DNA from: Zoroaster sp. YZ-2022
Taxonomy: Eukaryota > Echinodermata > Asteroidea > Forcipulatida > Zoroasteridae
Direction: 5' to 3'
Assembly (NCBI GenBank): GCA_029582265.1
Contig: CM055837.1
Coordinates: 21,809,160-21,873,159, forward strand
DNA length: 64,000 nt
The notes beneath the pieces are model-generated. The model made no database searches, was not told where the DNA came from, and worked only from the letters and a program-made list of their open reading frames with translations. Below, one piece after another: positions 32,858 to 40,972 of this stretch. How positions within the stretch are numbered: the stretch's first letter is position 1; every line of letters begins with the position of its first letter. The position numbers were made by a program, and so were the translations under genes.

Positions 32858-33315
32858 TTAAATTTTTATATTGAAACAGATATTAGAATTTAGCGCACCG
32901 AAAAAGGTTGCCTCTACAAACACTTTTTGAACATTTCGCATTTTAAACACATTTCGTATTTTAAATGTTGCCTTTCATTATCGATAAAATTAAATTTCTT
33001 ATCTCGTTCTGGAGAAGGAATATAATAAGCGTCAGCTGCATAATCACGCGTTGATGAATATGAAACAATACTATCAATTTTTTTAAATTTTGCAAAAATA
33101 GAGCAGTACGTTGGTGCGTCGTTAAACATGAAAAAGGGTAGTTTAAACGTAGCGTGCCATCCGAGTATAATTTGATATTTTTCGACTAGAGGTATTGTTT
33201 GTAAAATTTCATCTCTGTTGATATATCCATGGTGTTCATAAATGTCGCTAGGTGCGCTCGCTCTATCTTTAGGCGCTACGCTAGAGGTACGACTAGGTCC
33301 GTAAATACTCGCCAT
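32858..33315 (-). pseudogene. 'MASIYGPSR' protein B, frameshifted near its end
   Basis: Paralogue of the gene at 32,336-32,818. Its open part runs from 33,315 to 32,914 and opens MASIYGPSRTSSVAP. A slip near 32,925 shifts the reading frame, after which the expected closing 'EATFFGALNSNICFNIKI' is readable to a stop at 32,858. The shared beginning and end with a divergent middle point to selection on the ends or to recent duplication with a variable centre. It starts 2 bases after the stop of the upstream gene, suggesting a compact gene cluster. Confidence 0.65.
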
Positions 33316-33317
33316 AT

Positions 33318-33916
33318 TTATATAATTTCTAGATTTAAAATAACGGGGAAACCGTGATTATTTATGTCTCTACCCTTTGAATCTTTAATTTGAAAACTCA
33401 ATGCGTTAAAAGTACCTGTTTTAAGCTTTTTCATTAATGGATTTTTATATTCCATCCACATACTCTCTCCGAACGATTTGTCTTGTAACGGAAAAGCATT
33501 TAAAATAGTATAAGGTTTACCGTTGAAATAATTTTCGGTCGTAGAAATTTGATCGCAATGAATGTATAGAATTTTAAAAAGTTGTACATCAATTCTTTTA
33601 CTATATTCTCCCACAGTTAGAAATTCGTTGTGAAGCCCGAGTAAATTAGCTAACCCAGATGTAAATTTGACAGATTTGTTTGCTTAAGTAATATTTAGCA
33701 AGAACAAACCTGTTTTTTCATTGATGGTGAAAGTGATCCAAGGCTACCATGTGTACGATAGATTATTCTTTCTTTTTTATGCACGTTGTAATATCCCACC
33801 CAAATGTTTACGCTATTTAATAATATCGTTAGATTACCCTTGCGATTATCGATGACGTCATCTAATTGAACCGACCCGCTATTTCTTTCAATTTCGATGT
33901 CGAATGTATGATACAT
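33318..33916 (-). pseudogene. Capsid-like protein (penton/minor capsid candidate), broken
   Basis: Upstream frame from 33,916 opens MYHTFDIEIERNSGSVQLDD. A frameshift around 33,700 and an in-frame stop near 33,670 interrupt it, and the rest reads from about 33,690 on through LYIHCDQISTTENYFNG to 'SFQIKDSKGRDINNHGFPVI' then LNLEII. The final 'I.I.D..G..I...G..V...L.I' pattern is, as I recall, common at the C-terminus of capsid-type proteins from Polinton-like elements in invertebrates. Single jelly-roll identity is inference. Shares a 36-bp AT-only intergenic region with the divergent gene at 33,953. Confidence 0.5.
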
Positions 33917-33952
33917 TTTATTATTAAAAATTTATAATTTTAATATAATAAA
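33917..33952. promoter_or_regulatory. AT-only divergent intergenic region
   Basis: The 36 bases between the two divergent capsid-like genes are only A and T apart from their edges, including TTATAATTTTAATATAAT. It is the only space available for both promoters. AT-only leaders also precede the MASIYGPSR genes. Confidence 0.4.
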
Positions 33953-35369
33953 ATGACGTTTCCATTAGCGTTTCAGAGTAATTTTTCATTTCCATATAAG
34001 CAATCTGGAAATTTTAACGCGCCTCAGAATTTTAATGCTAGCGATTTGACGAGTCTGAATATTTACATCAATGAGACAGAGTTTTTTAGCGTAGAACTCT
34101 CTAATCCATTTCAAAATTGTGTGCTACCTCACGTTGATAGCAACGATGTTGTAAATGATTGGAATTTTAACCAACTAAAATGTTATCAAAATCAAATAAA
34201 TGTTGTGACGTACTGCAGTACAACGAGATGCAGTGTGGGTTATAAACATTTAAATCATTCAAAATTGATGATTCGTAGTTTTTTTAGATTTCACGTTTAT
34301 TATCAAATTAGACGAATGCTCAAAGAAATGAGCTGTCCCTACATTTTTCAACATTTTATGACGCGTTTGCCAACAATATAGACATTAGCGCGTACAATAG
34401 ACTATGTAATGAATTTCACCTCTCAATATCGGATCAATGGAAACAACGGGTAGATAAAAACTCTAATGGATTTGGGAACGGCTTATTATTTGAACATCTA
34501 CGGCTACATTCCAGTACCAGGGAAAAACTATGACAATTCAACTTTGTTTCATCAAAACAATAAAAGGATGGATTTTGATAAAGAAAATGTTAATCTTGAT
34601 AAAGTGAATAGCGTTAATGATATTGGGGGTTGAATACATTTCTCAATCTGAAGGCGTTGAAACAGCGTAGACTAAATTTATATTGTCTTTGGGATTAGCT
34701 CAAGGTTTTACGGATGTCGGCACAGAACGCATAAACGACTCTATAAGAACCTACGTTTACGCATTATTGGGAGCTCAAGTACAAACTAAAAGTGGATTTC
34801 TTACACCTGATACCGGTTTAGATGCACAGCGTGAATTTATAAATATAGTGGATGTTGAGATTGATTCTCCGGTCGATTTACAATCTTCTATTCAACGATA
34901 TCAAGATAATTTACAATACGCTCGTTCTCAATTAAACTTTGCTATCGGAGAAAATTTATACATGATGCCTAGCGATATGAATTTACGAATAGGTACATAT
35001 GCAGGATACAACAATAATATATTAATCGCATCGAGCGATTTATCGTTAGGTTCAAATTTAGATACAAATTCAGCGTTGCTTTCTTTACCACTACCCGACA
35101 TGCAGACAGAGGTAACTGCCCAACATCCCACCGCTAAACATGTGCAAGAATCTAATGATCTAGAATCTCCCTCTACAATAACCCAAGACTCTTTGGAAGA
35201 ATTTCCCTCTACAATAACCCAAGACTCTTTGGAAGAATCTCCCTCTACAATAACCCAAGACTCTTTGGAAGAATCGCGTGATAACCACCAAGAAGAAAAA
35301 AATGCTTTAATTATTGGTTTTGCGATTTTAAGTGGACTTGGCGTTATGATTTATGAATTGCTCTACTAG
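33953..35369 (+). pseudogene. Major-capsid-like gene, at least three breaks
   Basis: First part (33,953-34,381) opens MTFPLAFQSNFSFPYKQSG and includes 'NVVTYCSTTRCSVGYKHLNH' and IRSFFRFHVYYQIRRMLKEM. A one-base slip near 34,365, another near 34,475, one near 34,625 and a TAG near 34,668 follow. The last part (34,683-35,369) has SLGLAQGFTDVGTERINDSI and LYMMPSDMNLRIGTYAGYNN, three tandem copies of a 17-residue ESPSTITQDSLEE-type repeat (about 35,160-35,275), and a C-terminal membrane segment (LIIGFAILSGLGVMIYELL). The FRFHVYY.IRR and SLGLAQ.FTD...RINDSIRTYVY blocks belong to a large uncharacterised protein that I recall accompanying PolB in invertebrate elements. A capsid role is inferred from position and length. 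Confidence 0.55.
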
Positions 35370-35412
35370 CGTTAGCCGCTAAGGCTAGCGAGGCTAGAGT
35401 TTTTTCTGCATC
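35367..35412. terminator. Hairpin and T-run at a convergent junction
   Basis: Starts at the stop codon of the plus-strand gene (35,367) and covers the stop of the minus-strand gene (35,394-35,396). TAGCC/GGCTA and GCTAGCG-type words can fold, followed by TTTTTTCT. Mirrors the 31,516-31,610 arrangement. Confidence 0.35.
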
Positions 35413-35861
35413 CAAGTTAAAATTAAAACTCCAACCCCCGTCAAGGCTAGCCACAAATGTTCTGCTGTCCATGTGACGATGTCAGAAGTTGTTTTAAATA
35501 ACCAACTTATTACCGCACCGATAATACTCGGTAAAGCGGCTAAAGCTTTTTCTCCGAGTTTTGCTAATACACTCGCTAGATTTTTAAATGTTTTTTGTAT
35601 CCACTCTTTTACAGCGTCACCGCTAGGCGTTGGTTCTGGCGTTGGCGCGGGCGTTGGTTTTCGCGGTGTAGGTTTAGGTTTGGGTGGTATAGGTTTTGGC
35701 GGCGCGGGTTTTGGTAAAACTTAATTTACAGCATTGACGATTTTATCGACGATAAAAGCAATGGTCATACTAACAGCCGTTAATATACTAACGATCGTTA
35801 CACCTTGTTCTCTAAATAAAGTTTAAATTTTATCTCCCAACGTAACATCTCTTTCTAACAT
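35394..35861 (-). pseudogene. Proline-rich membrane protein with two in-frame TAA stops
   Basis: Opens MLERDVTLGDKI (ATG at 35,861, overlapping the end of the upstream coiled-coil gene), then TAA, then 'TLFREQGVTIVSILTAVSMT' and a hydrophobic segment, then a second TAA, then a Lys-Pro/Pro-Thr-rich linker (about 35,630-35,720) and a C-terminal part with ALPSIIGAVISWLF and a final membrane segment WLALTGVGVLILTW. All three parts are in one frame, so the lesions are point changes and not slips. Two membrane segments joined by a proline linker are typical of small virion membrane proteins, but the role here is inference. Confidence 0.65.
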
Positions 35862-36721
35862 TTTTGAAACGTTTCTTTAATTCTATTGATTTGACTACGA
35901 AGAACATAATCATGCGCATCTATTTGTTCTGACAAAATTTCTTTGTCATCTTTTAGTTTTTGCAGTTGTTCACGTAGTTTTGCGGTTTCATCCTCATCTT
36001 CATCGTCTCGATCTCGAGCGCTTACGTATTCTTTTTCAAGATTATATATTTTTTGATTAAGTACTTTTAATTTAGTTAAAAGATCTAATTGTTCACCTCG
36101 ATTTCTAGTCATGATTTCATTGAGTGCTAACACTTCTCGCCATGGAATGTTTAATTGCGCTTGAGTTTCTCGATCTCTCGAAAGCTCCATCGCTACCATT
36201 TCAATAGCTTCTTCTACTTGTATTGATTTTTCCACACGTTGTCTCGGTATAGAAGGTAACCTTCTACCACTCGTTTGAGCGGCTGGCTCTACCACCGGTT
36301 TTTCTGATTTGTTTATAACATTTATTATAGCGTTTTTAGTTTCGCCAAATGGTATTAAATCATTTTTAGTTAAACCGCTTATTGAATTTAATTTTAAAAA
36401 TCCACCTTTCAGCTTAGATAGACGTATTTCTTTATCACCTTTATTAAAATAAAGTATACCCACTCCTTCTTCATTTAGTTTAAACGTGAATCTAGTATAG
36501 TCTTTTATAGCGTCTTTTATACTTTCATAAAAATCCTCGACCATGGTTTTATGAAATTTACTCCGATTAGATAAAGTAAGGTCAGGAGTTTCTTCCTCGG
36601 GTAATGGTATACCCAACTGGGTGTTATCATCAACATTTGTTTCTAGTATATCATCATCATCTTCGTCAAGATTATGTAATAACGGATCCGCCGGCATAAG
36701 TTCATTCCTTCCTTGCGCCAT
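35855..36721 (-). CDS. Coiled-coil protein of the element
   Basis: Intact 288-codon frame. Acidic N-terminus (residues 1-55, with an LDEDDDD run), a compact middle (about 60-125: SKFHKTMVEDFYESIKDAIK and a short beta-like FTFKLNEEGVGILYFNKGDK), a Pro/Arg linker, then heptad-rich helices (about 165-285: QLDLLTKLKVLNQKIYNLEK, KLREQLQKLKDDKEILSEQI). Family not recognised; a scaffold or core protein is possible. Its stop overlaps the start of the next gene by 7 bases, which supports compact viral-type organisation. One of the few intact genes in the element. Confidence 0.65.
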   Translation of the reverse strand: MAQGRNELMPADPLLHNLDEDDDDILETNVDDNTQLGIPLPEEETPDLTLSNRSKFHKTMVEDFYESIKDAIKDYTRFTFKLNEEGVGILYFNKGDKEIRLSKLKGGFLKLNSISGLTKNDLIPFGETKNAIINVINKSEKPVVEPAAQTSGRRLPSIPRQRVEKSIQVEEAIEMVAMELSRDRETQAQLNIPWREVLALNEIMTRNRGEQLDLLTKLKVLNQKIYNLEKEYVSARDRDDEDEDETAKLREQLQKLKDDKEILSEQIDAHDYVLRSQINRIKETFQKC

Positions 36722-36728
36722 TTTATAA

Positions 36729-37128
36729 TTACTTTTTATCTTTTTTCAATAATTTATAACTCGTGTAGCCTACTATACTCATGCCAATCAAAATGAATAT
36801 GATTTCTCGCGTTTTTTGATCTTGGCTAGGAACGTAAACATCCTCAAGTTTGGGTTCGTTGTATAAATCTTTTGGTAAATCAAATTGATCGCCAGTAACT
36901 CGTGAATATTCATTCATCGCTTCGTCAATGTTATTACAGGTTTTTTCAGCGTTTGATTCTTTTTGTATTTTTTTCGTTTAAATAATCTAGATATTTTAAA
37001 CGCTTTTTACTAAATTCGTCTCTGGGTTTTGAAAGTTGTTCTATCGCTAAATCGTGTCTTTTTCGTTCTTCATTACCACCTTGAGAAAAAATGGGCGTTT
37101 TGAATATGTCAATTATTAGTATTAGCAA
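36729..37128 (-). pseudogene. Tail-anchored protein, one base slip in a poly-A run
   Basis: Upstream frame (start about 37,128) contains SQGGNEERKRHDLAIEQLSK and KKRLKYLDYLNEKN; downstream frame contains MNEYSRVTGDQFDLPKDLY and ends in a single membrane helix (IIFILIGMSIVGYTSYKLL) and KKDKK. The two join if one A is removed from the A7 run at about 36,967-36,973. A homopolymer slip is a typical sequencing error, so the gene may be intact in reality. Short N-terminal helix plus C-terminal anchor suggests a small membrane-associated protein. It diverges from the ATPase start at 37,132. Confidence 0.6.
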
Positions 37129-37131
37129 GGA

Positions 37132-37248
37132 ATGTTACCTAAATATCCACACGTTGCGTTAATTTGCGGTCAAACCGGATGCGGAAAAACTGAATTTGTT
37201 TTAAATTTGTTGGAACAAGAATATTTCTTTTCTGAGTTGGGTGTTTAA
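37132..37248 (+). pseudogene. Packaging-ATPase start, truncated after Walker A
   Basis: Frame of 38 codons opening MLPKYPHVALI and containing a perfect Walker A 'CGQTGCGKTEF', followed by [10 protein letters not shown] and then unrelated sequence. Walker A so close to the N-terminus is the layout of FtsK/HerA-type (A32-like) genome-packaging ATPases of Polinton-like and related viruses. Walker B and everything after are missing because the frame meets the cut 3' end of the polymerase gene at about 37,235-37,250. Too short for any activity. Confidence 0.6.
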
Positions 37249-40186
37249 ATCAATGTATGATTTCATCCAAGGCGATTCATCAAATTCTAAAACGCGATGA
37301 ATTTTAACCAGTTTCATACCGAGTTGTAAATACAATTGTAAATTACGATAATGAAGCACGTAGTTTGATTTATCGTTATAAATTTGGAACTAATTTTGAA
37401 CGTTTGGAGCGGGTTTGTTGTTTAATAGCTCGAGCTGATACGACGACATCCATTCTTTCGGTACCCTCAACGACTCTGGCGCGAGTGGATATGCATTGTG
37501 AGAATCATGTAATTCTTTAGGGTATTCTAAATCAACTTCTAAAATGCATCCTTTTCCACGTATTAATCCTTTGTCTAAGAGTCTGTCGTTTTGTTTTTTA
37601 GTCAACCATTTAAAATTACCCGTTGGCAAAGGTTGACTCATCGCATAGCCGTACAAATTATTCGCGTCTAAATATTGTATAAAACTACAAGGTTTTGTTT
37701 TATCGTAATCGGGTATATGGCGGTTGTTTGCTTTTGCGTATCGCTTACTTACCATACACGTTCCTCCTCTAGTACCTTTTTCTATAAATAAATGCATGTC
37801 GACATCCGTAAACAATTCTAGACAAACTTTCGAATGTTTAAGCAAAGCGTCCCAGCTCAATCCTGGACTCGTGTAATAATTAGCTGGATCCAAACCGTAT
37901 TCTTGTATGCAAGTGGTACGAAAATTTTCAAACACGTCCGCCAATAAGCAAGTATCCGTACGCACGTACAAATCGTGATAATCACCTAGAGTTTTACAAT
38001 CAAACTTGTTATAAACGTTCTTTGCATGCTCGTATTGTTCTTTAGTAATGTGTTGGTTGTTTAAACTACTATAAAAAATGTATTGTAAAGGAAGTTCTTT
38101 TTCTTCAAATCTTTCAAAACTATCCTTGTACTCGTAAGGATAAATACCCTTTTGGTTTAAAAGATTAAATTTTTTCTAAATCGGATTCAAACTTTTTAGT
38201 AATTGGAAAAAATCGTTGGATTTTACGAGTTTATCTAATGAAGCTAGTAAAAATTGAGCGCTGTCGATAAATCGTAGTTGCGCTATTGAAAAAGAAATAT
38301 ACTTTTCTATATTGTTTGGAATACTCGTTAGATTTCCTCTGGTTTGACTCGCGGCCTGCATAATGAGATGAGAGTCGTATCCTCGCAAATTATGAAATAC
38401 GACTGGAATAAAAGTTTTATTAGGCTTTAAACTCAATTTTAAATTACAACAATTGTGTGCAGCGCCTCTATATTTACCAGTGACGTGACAATGATCGCGT
38501 ACTTTTCTAAACTTGTCATCACCTCCAAAAAAATCCCTTTTCACATATCCAACACGTTTTAGCAGAGTTGAAATCTTCTACATTTTCTCTTTCCATAAAC
38601 ATTTTTTAAGGATTTTTAAATATCTCGTTGATGTTTTTTACGTCGTTTTCTAATTCGTTTAAAAAAAATGCTCAGCAGCATCTTCTCCTCGGTATACAAC
38701 GGGAGAACAAGTTTCACCGTCGCACCGAACGATAGCGTACGAATAACCGCAAACGACGTGTTCTTGCAGTTTTTTAGTAATAGTCGTATTCACATCGTCA
38801 ATCTTTTTAATAATACTTTCAAAGTCGGCGTATATAACGAAAGGAACTTTCATCTTTTTATGAAAATTTATAAATGTTAGCGTATCGTTTTTACCCTTTT
38901 CCGGCATAACGACCACCGTAGGTCTGTCGTTAATTCCCTTACACATGTTTACGTGATTTTCAAGATACGCTTCTGTCGAGTAACCCTGTAAACACCTCAA
39001 ACAAAAATGTTGACGATGTTCGTGCTTCGTTTGGTCGTAAAGTAATTTATTTATATCTTTAATCCAAACGTAGTGAGATTTAGTTCTTTCTTCTTCTTCT
39101 TTATGAATTAATAATAAATTAATACGATCTATATCCGCGGGTTGATCGCTGAGTTTGTAAACTATAATTGATTTTGATTCGTACCCAAAAACGTTTATCG
39201 CAATACAATTGTGTTTCTCTACTTACTTAATTTGATTAATCGGAGTTGGAGCGTCAATATTATCAAAATTTAAACCATCTTCCGTCGGGTATGTTGAGAG
39301 TCTATATGAATGTTCTATTTTTATTCCTTTTTCTTTTTCATGTGAAAACGAGCGGCACGAAGCGCCCATCGCAAACAATTATCATCTTTGTTTTTTACGT
39401 TGATGCACGCTTTTTTGTTTTTTATGTAGTCGCATAGCTCGATATAAGAACCCCCTCTCAAAGGTTGATATCTCGCGATAGTAATACTCATATCTACAAT
39501 ACGATCAATCTCCCATCCGGAACCCTTTTGCGTCCATTTTTCTAAAGCCTCTTGAATTTGTGAAAAAACGGTATTAAATACATTTTCAATGTCGTTCAAA
39601 TTCAATAAAACAATTTGCCTATTATTATGAAAATTTGGTTCGGCATAATCGATCGTGCCGTCTAGTTTTTCTTTACGTAAATTAATACGTATATATATCA
39701 TAAACTTAAATGACGTAAATTCTTGCAAGTCTAAAACAAACTTGGCTCTGATCTTTGGCTTTGCCGCTTCCCAAAAAATGATTAAATCTTCTTTGCTGTG
39801 ATTGAGCGGAACGGTCATTCTTCGTTGACGTAAATATATTCCACCGTCAATCGGTGGTTCGTCAAATCTCAACTCTTCTTCTTGATCGTAAAACCTTTTA
39901 ATAGCGGCGATGTAGTCTTTTTTTAACAACTGCCCTCTTTTCCCGATACCGCGTTGAGGTAGCTCAATATTTTCAGACGCTATACGCTCTCTCAGTTCGA
40001 CTAAATTTAATTTATACAATGGCCTTGGTTTATGCCGTTTTATATATTTTTTACTGCATTGTAATAAGAACGTTTTAAAATTTTACCCTTTTCATTTTGT
40101 ACTAATATCATTGGGCTGTGTTCTCGCGCAAACTCTTTCAATTCCGCCAATGTCCATTTCGATAAATATCTTCTTCCTTCTTCCAT
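37249..40186 (-). pseudogene. Family-B (protein-primed type) DNA polymerase, 3'-truncated and frameshifted
   Basis: Starts at 40,186. Two N-terminal SAP/HeH-like helical repeats (WTLAELKEFAREHSP and LNLVELRERIASENI), then RYQPLRGGSYIEL and INVKNKDDNCLRWALRAA (about 39,345-39,460), a Cys/His cluster CLQGYSTEAYLENHVNMC (about 38,945-39,000), exonuclease motif I 'PFVIYADFES' (about 38,830-38,860), an HNH-like 'RDHCHVTGKYRGAAHN' (about 38,450-38,495), exonuclease motif II FHNLRGYDSHLIM, exonuclease motif III VRTDTCLLADVFE (about 37,935-37,975) and polymerase motif A YLDANNLYGYAMSQPLP (about 37,630-37,680). The gene ends at about 37,249 before motifs B and C, so the polymerase site is incomplete. 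At least five frame breaks occur. In Polinton-like elements this enzyme replicates the element from a terminal protein. Confidence 0.85.
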
Positions 40187-40189
40187 ACT

Positions 40190-40281
40190 ATCTTTACTAT
40201 TAATCTAGATAATATCAAATCGTTATTTCAATTTGTTTACTACTAAAACCAATATCTTTTTTAGCAAGTGGATTTTACATC
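40190..40281 (-). repeat. Right terminal inverted repeat
   Basis: Starts ATCTTTACTATTAATCTAGA directly upstream of the polymerase start codon and ends GTGGATTTTACATC. Reverse complement matches 31,120-31,213. Confidence 0.92.
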
Positions 40282-40972
40282 GTTTTTTAAGACCTACGCA
40301 TTAATCTTACCTATACCTATACCAACATACCTACCAAACTTAACCTTTCATGACGTCATCATTTTTTTGATGACGTCATCAACCACCCTCATCTTTTTTT
40401 ACAATTATCATCAACCACGCCTATTTGTGGGTACTTGGCCTAGAACCGGCAGCTCATGATGTCATATCATCAACCACCCTCCTCTTTTTTTTTTTACAAT
40501 TATCATCTTTTCTATCATATGTGAAAGTTTTGAGCCGTATTTTTATTTAGTTTTGAGCGGAGAGTGTATTTTTTACACCCTTTCAAAAGCTCTTATGAGA
40601 GAAACGAGCACGAACGCTGTGCGTGTGTATCACGGTGTGTGTAGGCTGATTCAACGGTTTTGTTGCCATTAGGGATGTACACAGTGTATGGACAGTCGCG
40701 CTTCATCGAATGCTGTATACTTGATTAAATAAAACAGGATTCCTCAAAAACTACTCGTCCGATTTTCTTGATTTAAAAACCATTGTATTTCTTTCATCAA
40801 GACCTTTAATTTGATATAAATATTGAGCATATTGGTTTAGGAAAAAAAATCAACTGAAAACCCTAATATATATGTTTCATGTAAATAAAAGTCCAATGTC
40901 CGATTGAAGTGAAAAACCATGAAATGAAATAACATACGTAAATACAGTCCGGTTGAAATGAAGATAAAATGT
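40282..40972. other. Gene-free flank with paired CRE palindromes
   Basis: Between the element and the right CCHC gene. Contains 'ATGACGTCATCA' twice within 30 bases (about 40,350 and 40,371), a nearby ATGATGTCATATCATCA relative, and the 'CATCAACCACCCTC' and 'TTTTACAATTATCATC' words, each present twice (40,375-40,520), indicating a short tandem duplication. No coding potential. Confidence 0.6.

Larger units (their letters stand above)
31120..40281. mobile_element. Polinton/adintovirus-like element, internally deleted
   Basis: A 9.16-kb unit bounded by ~93-bp inverted repeats. It encodes a family-B DNA polymerase with protein-primed-type motifs at one end, a packaging-ATPase start, capsid-like genes and many small membrane proteins. 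Polintons/Mavericks and adintoviruses have such sets, with self-primed replication and virion assembly genes. I see no integrase and no adenain-type protease, so either they were lost in the deletion at ~37,248 or this belongs to a related lineage without them. Coding density is high, base composition AT-rich, and genes have no introns, all unlike the surroundings. Most genes carry frameshifts or stops. No matching target duplication was found just outside the repeats. Confidence 0.8.

Noticed and set aside
35473..35724. 83-codon Gly/Val-rich plus-strand ORF
   Set aside because: Shadow of the Lys-Pro linker of the minus-strand proline-rich gene.
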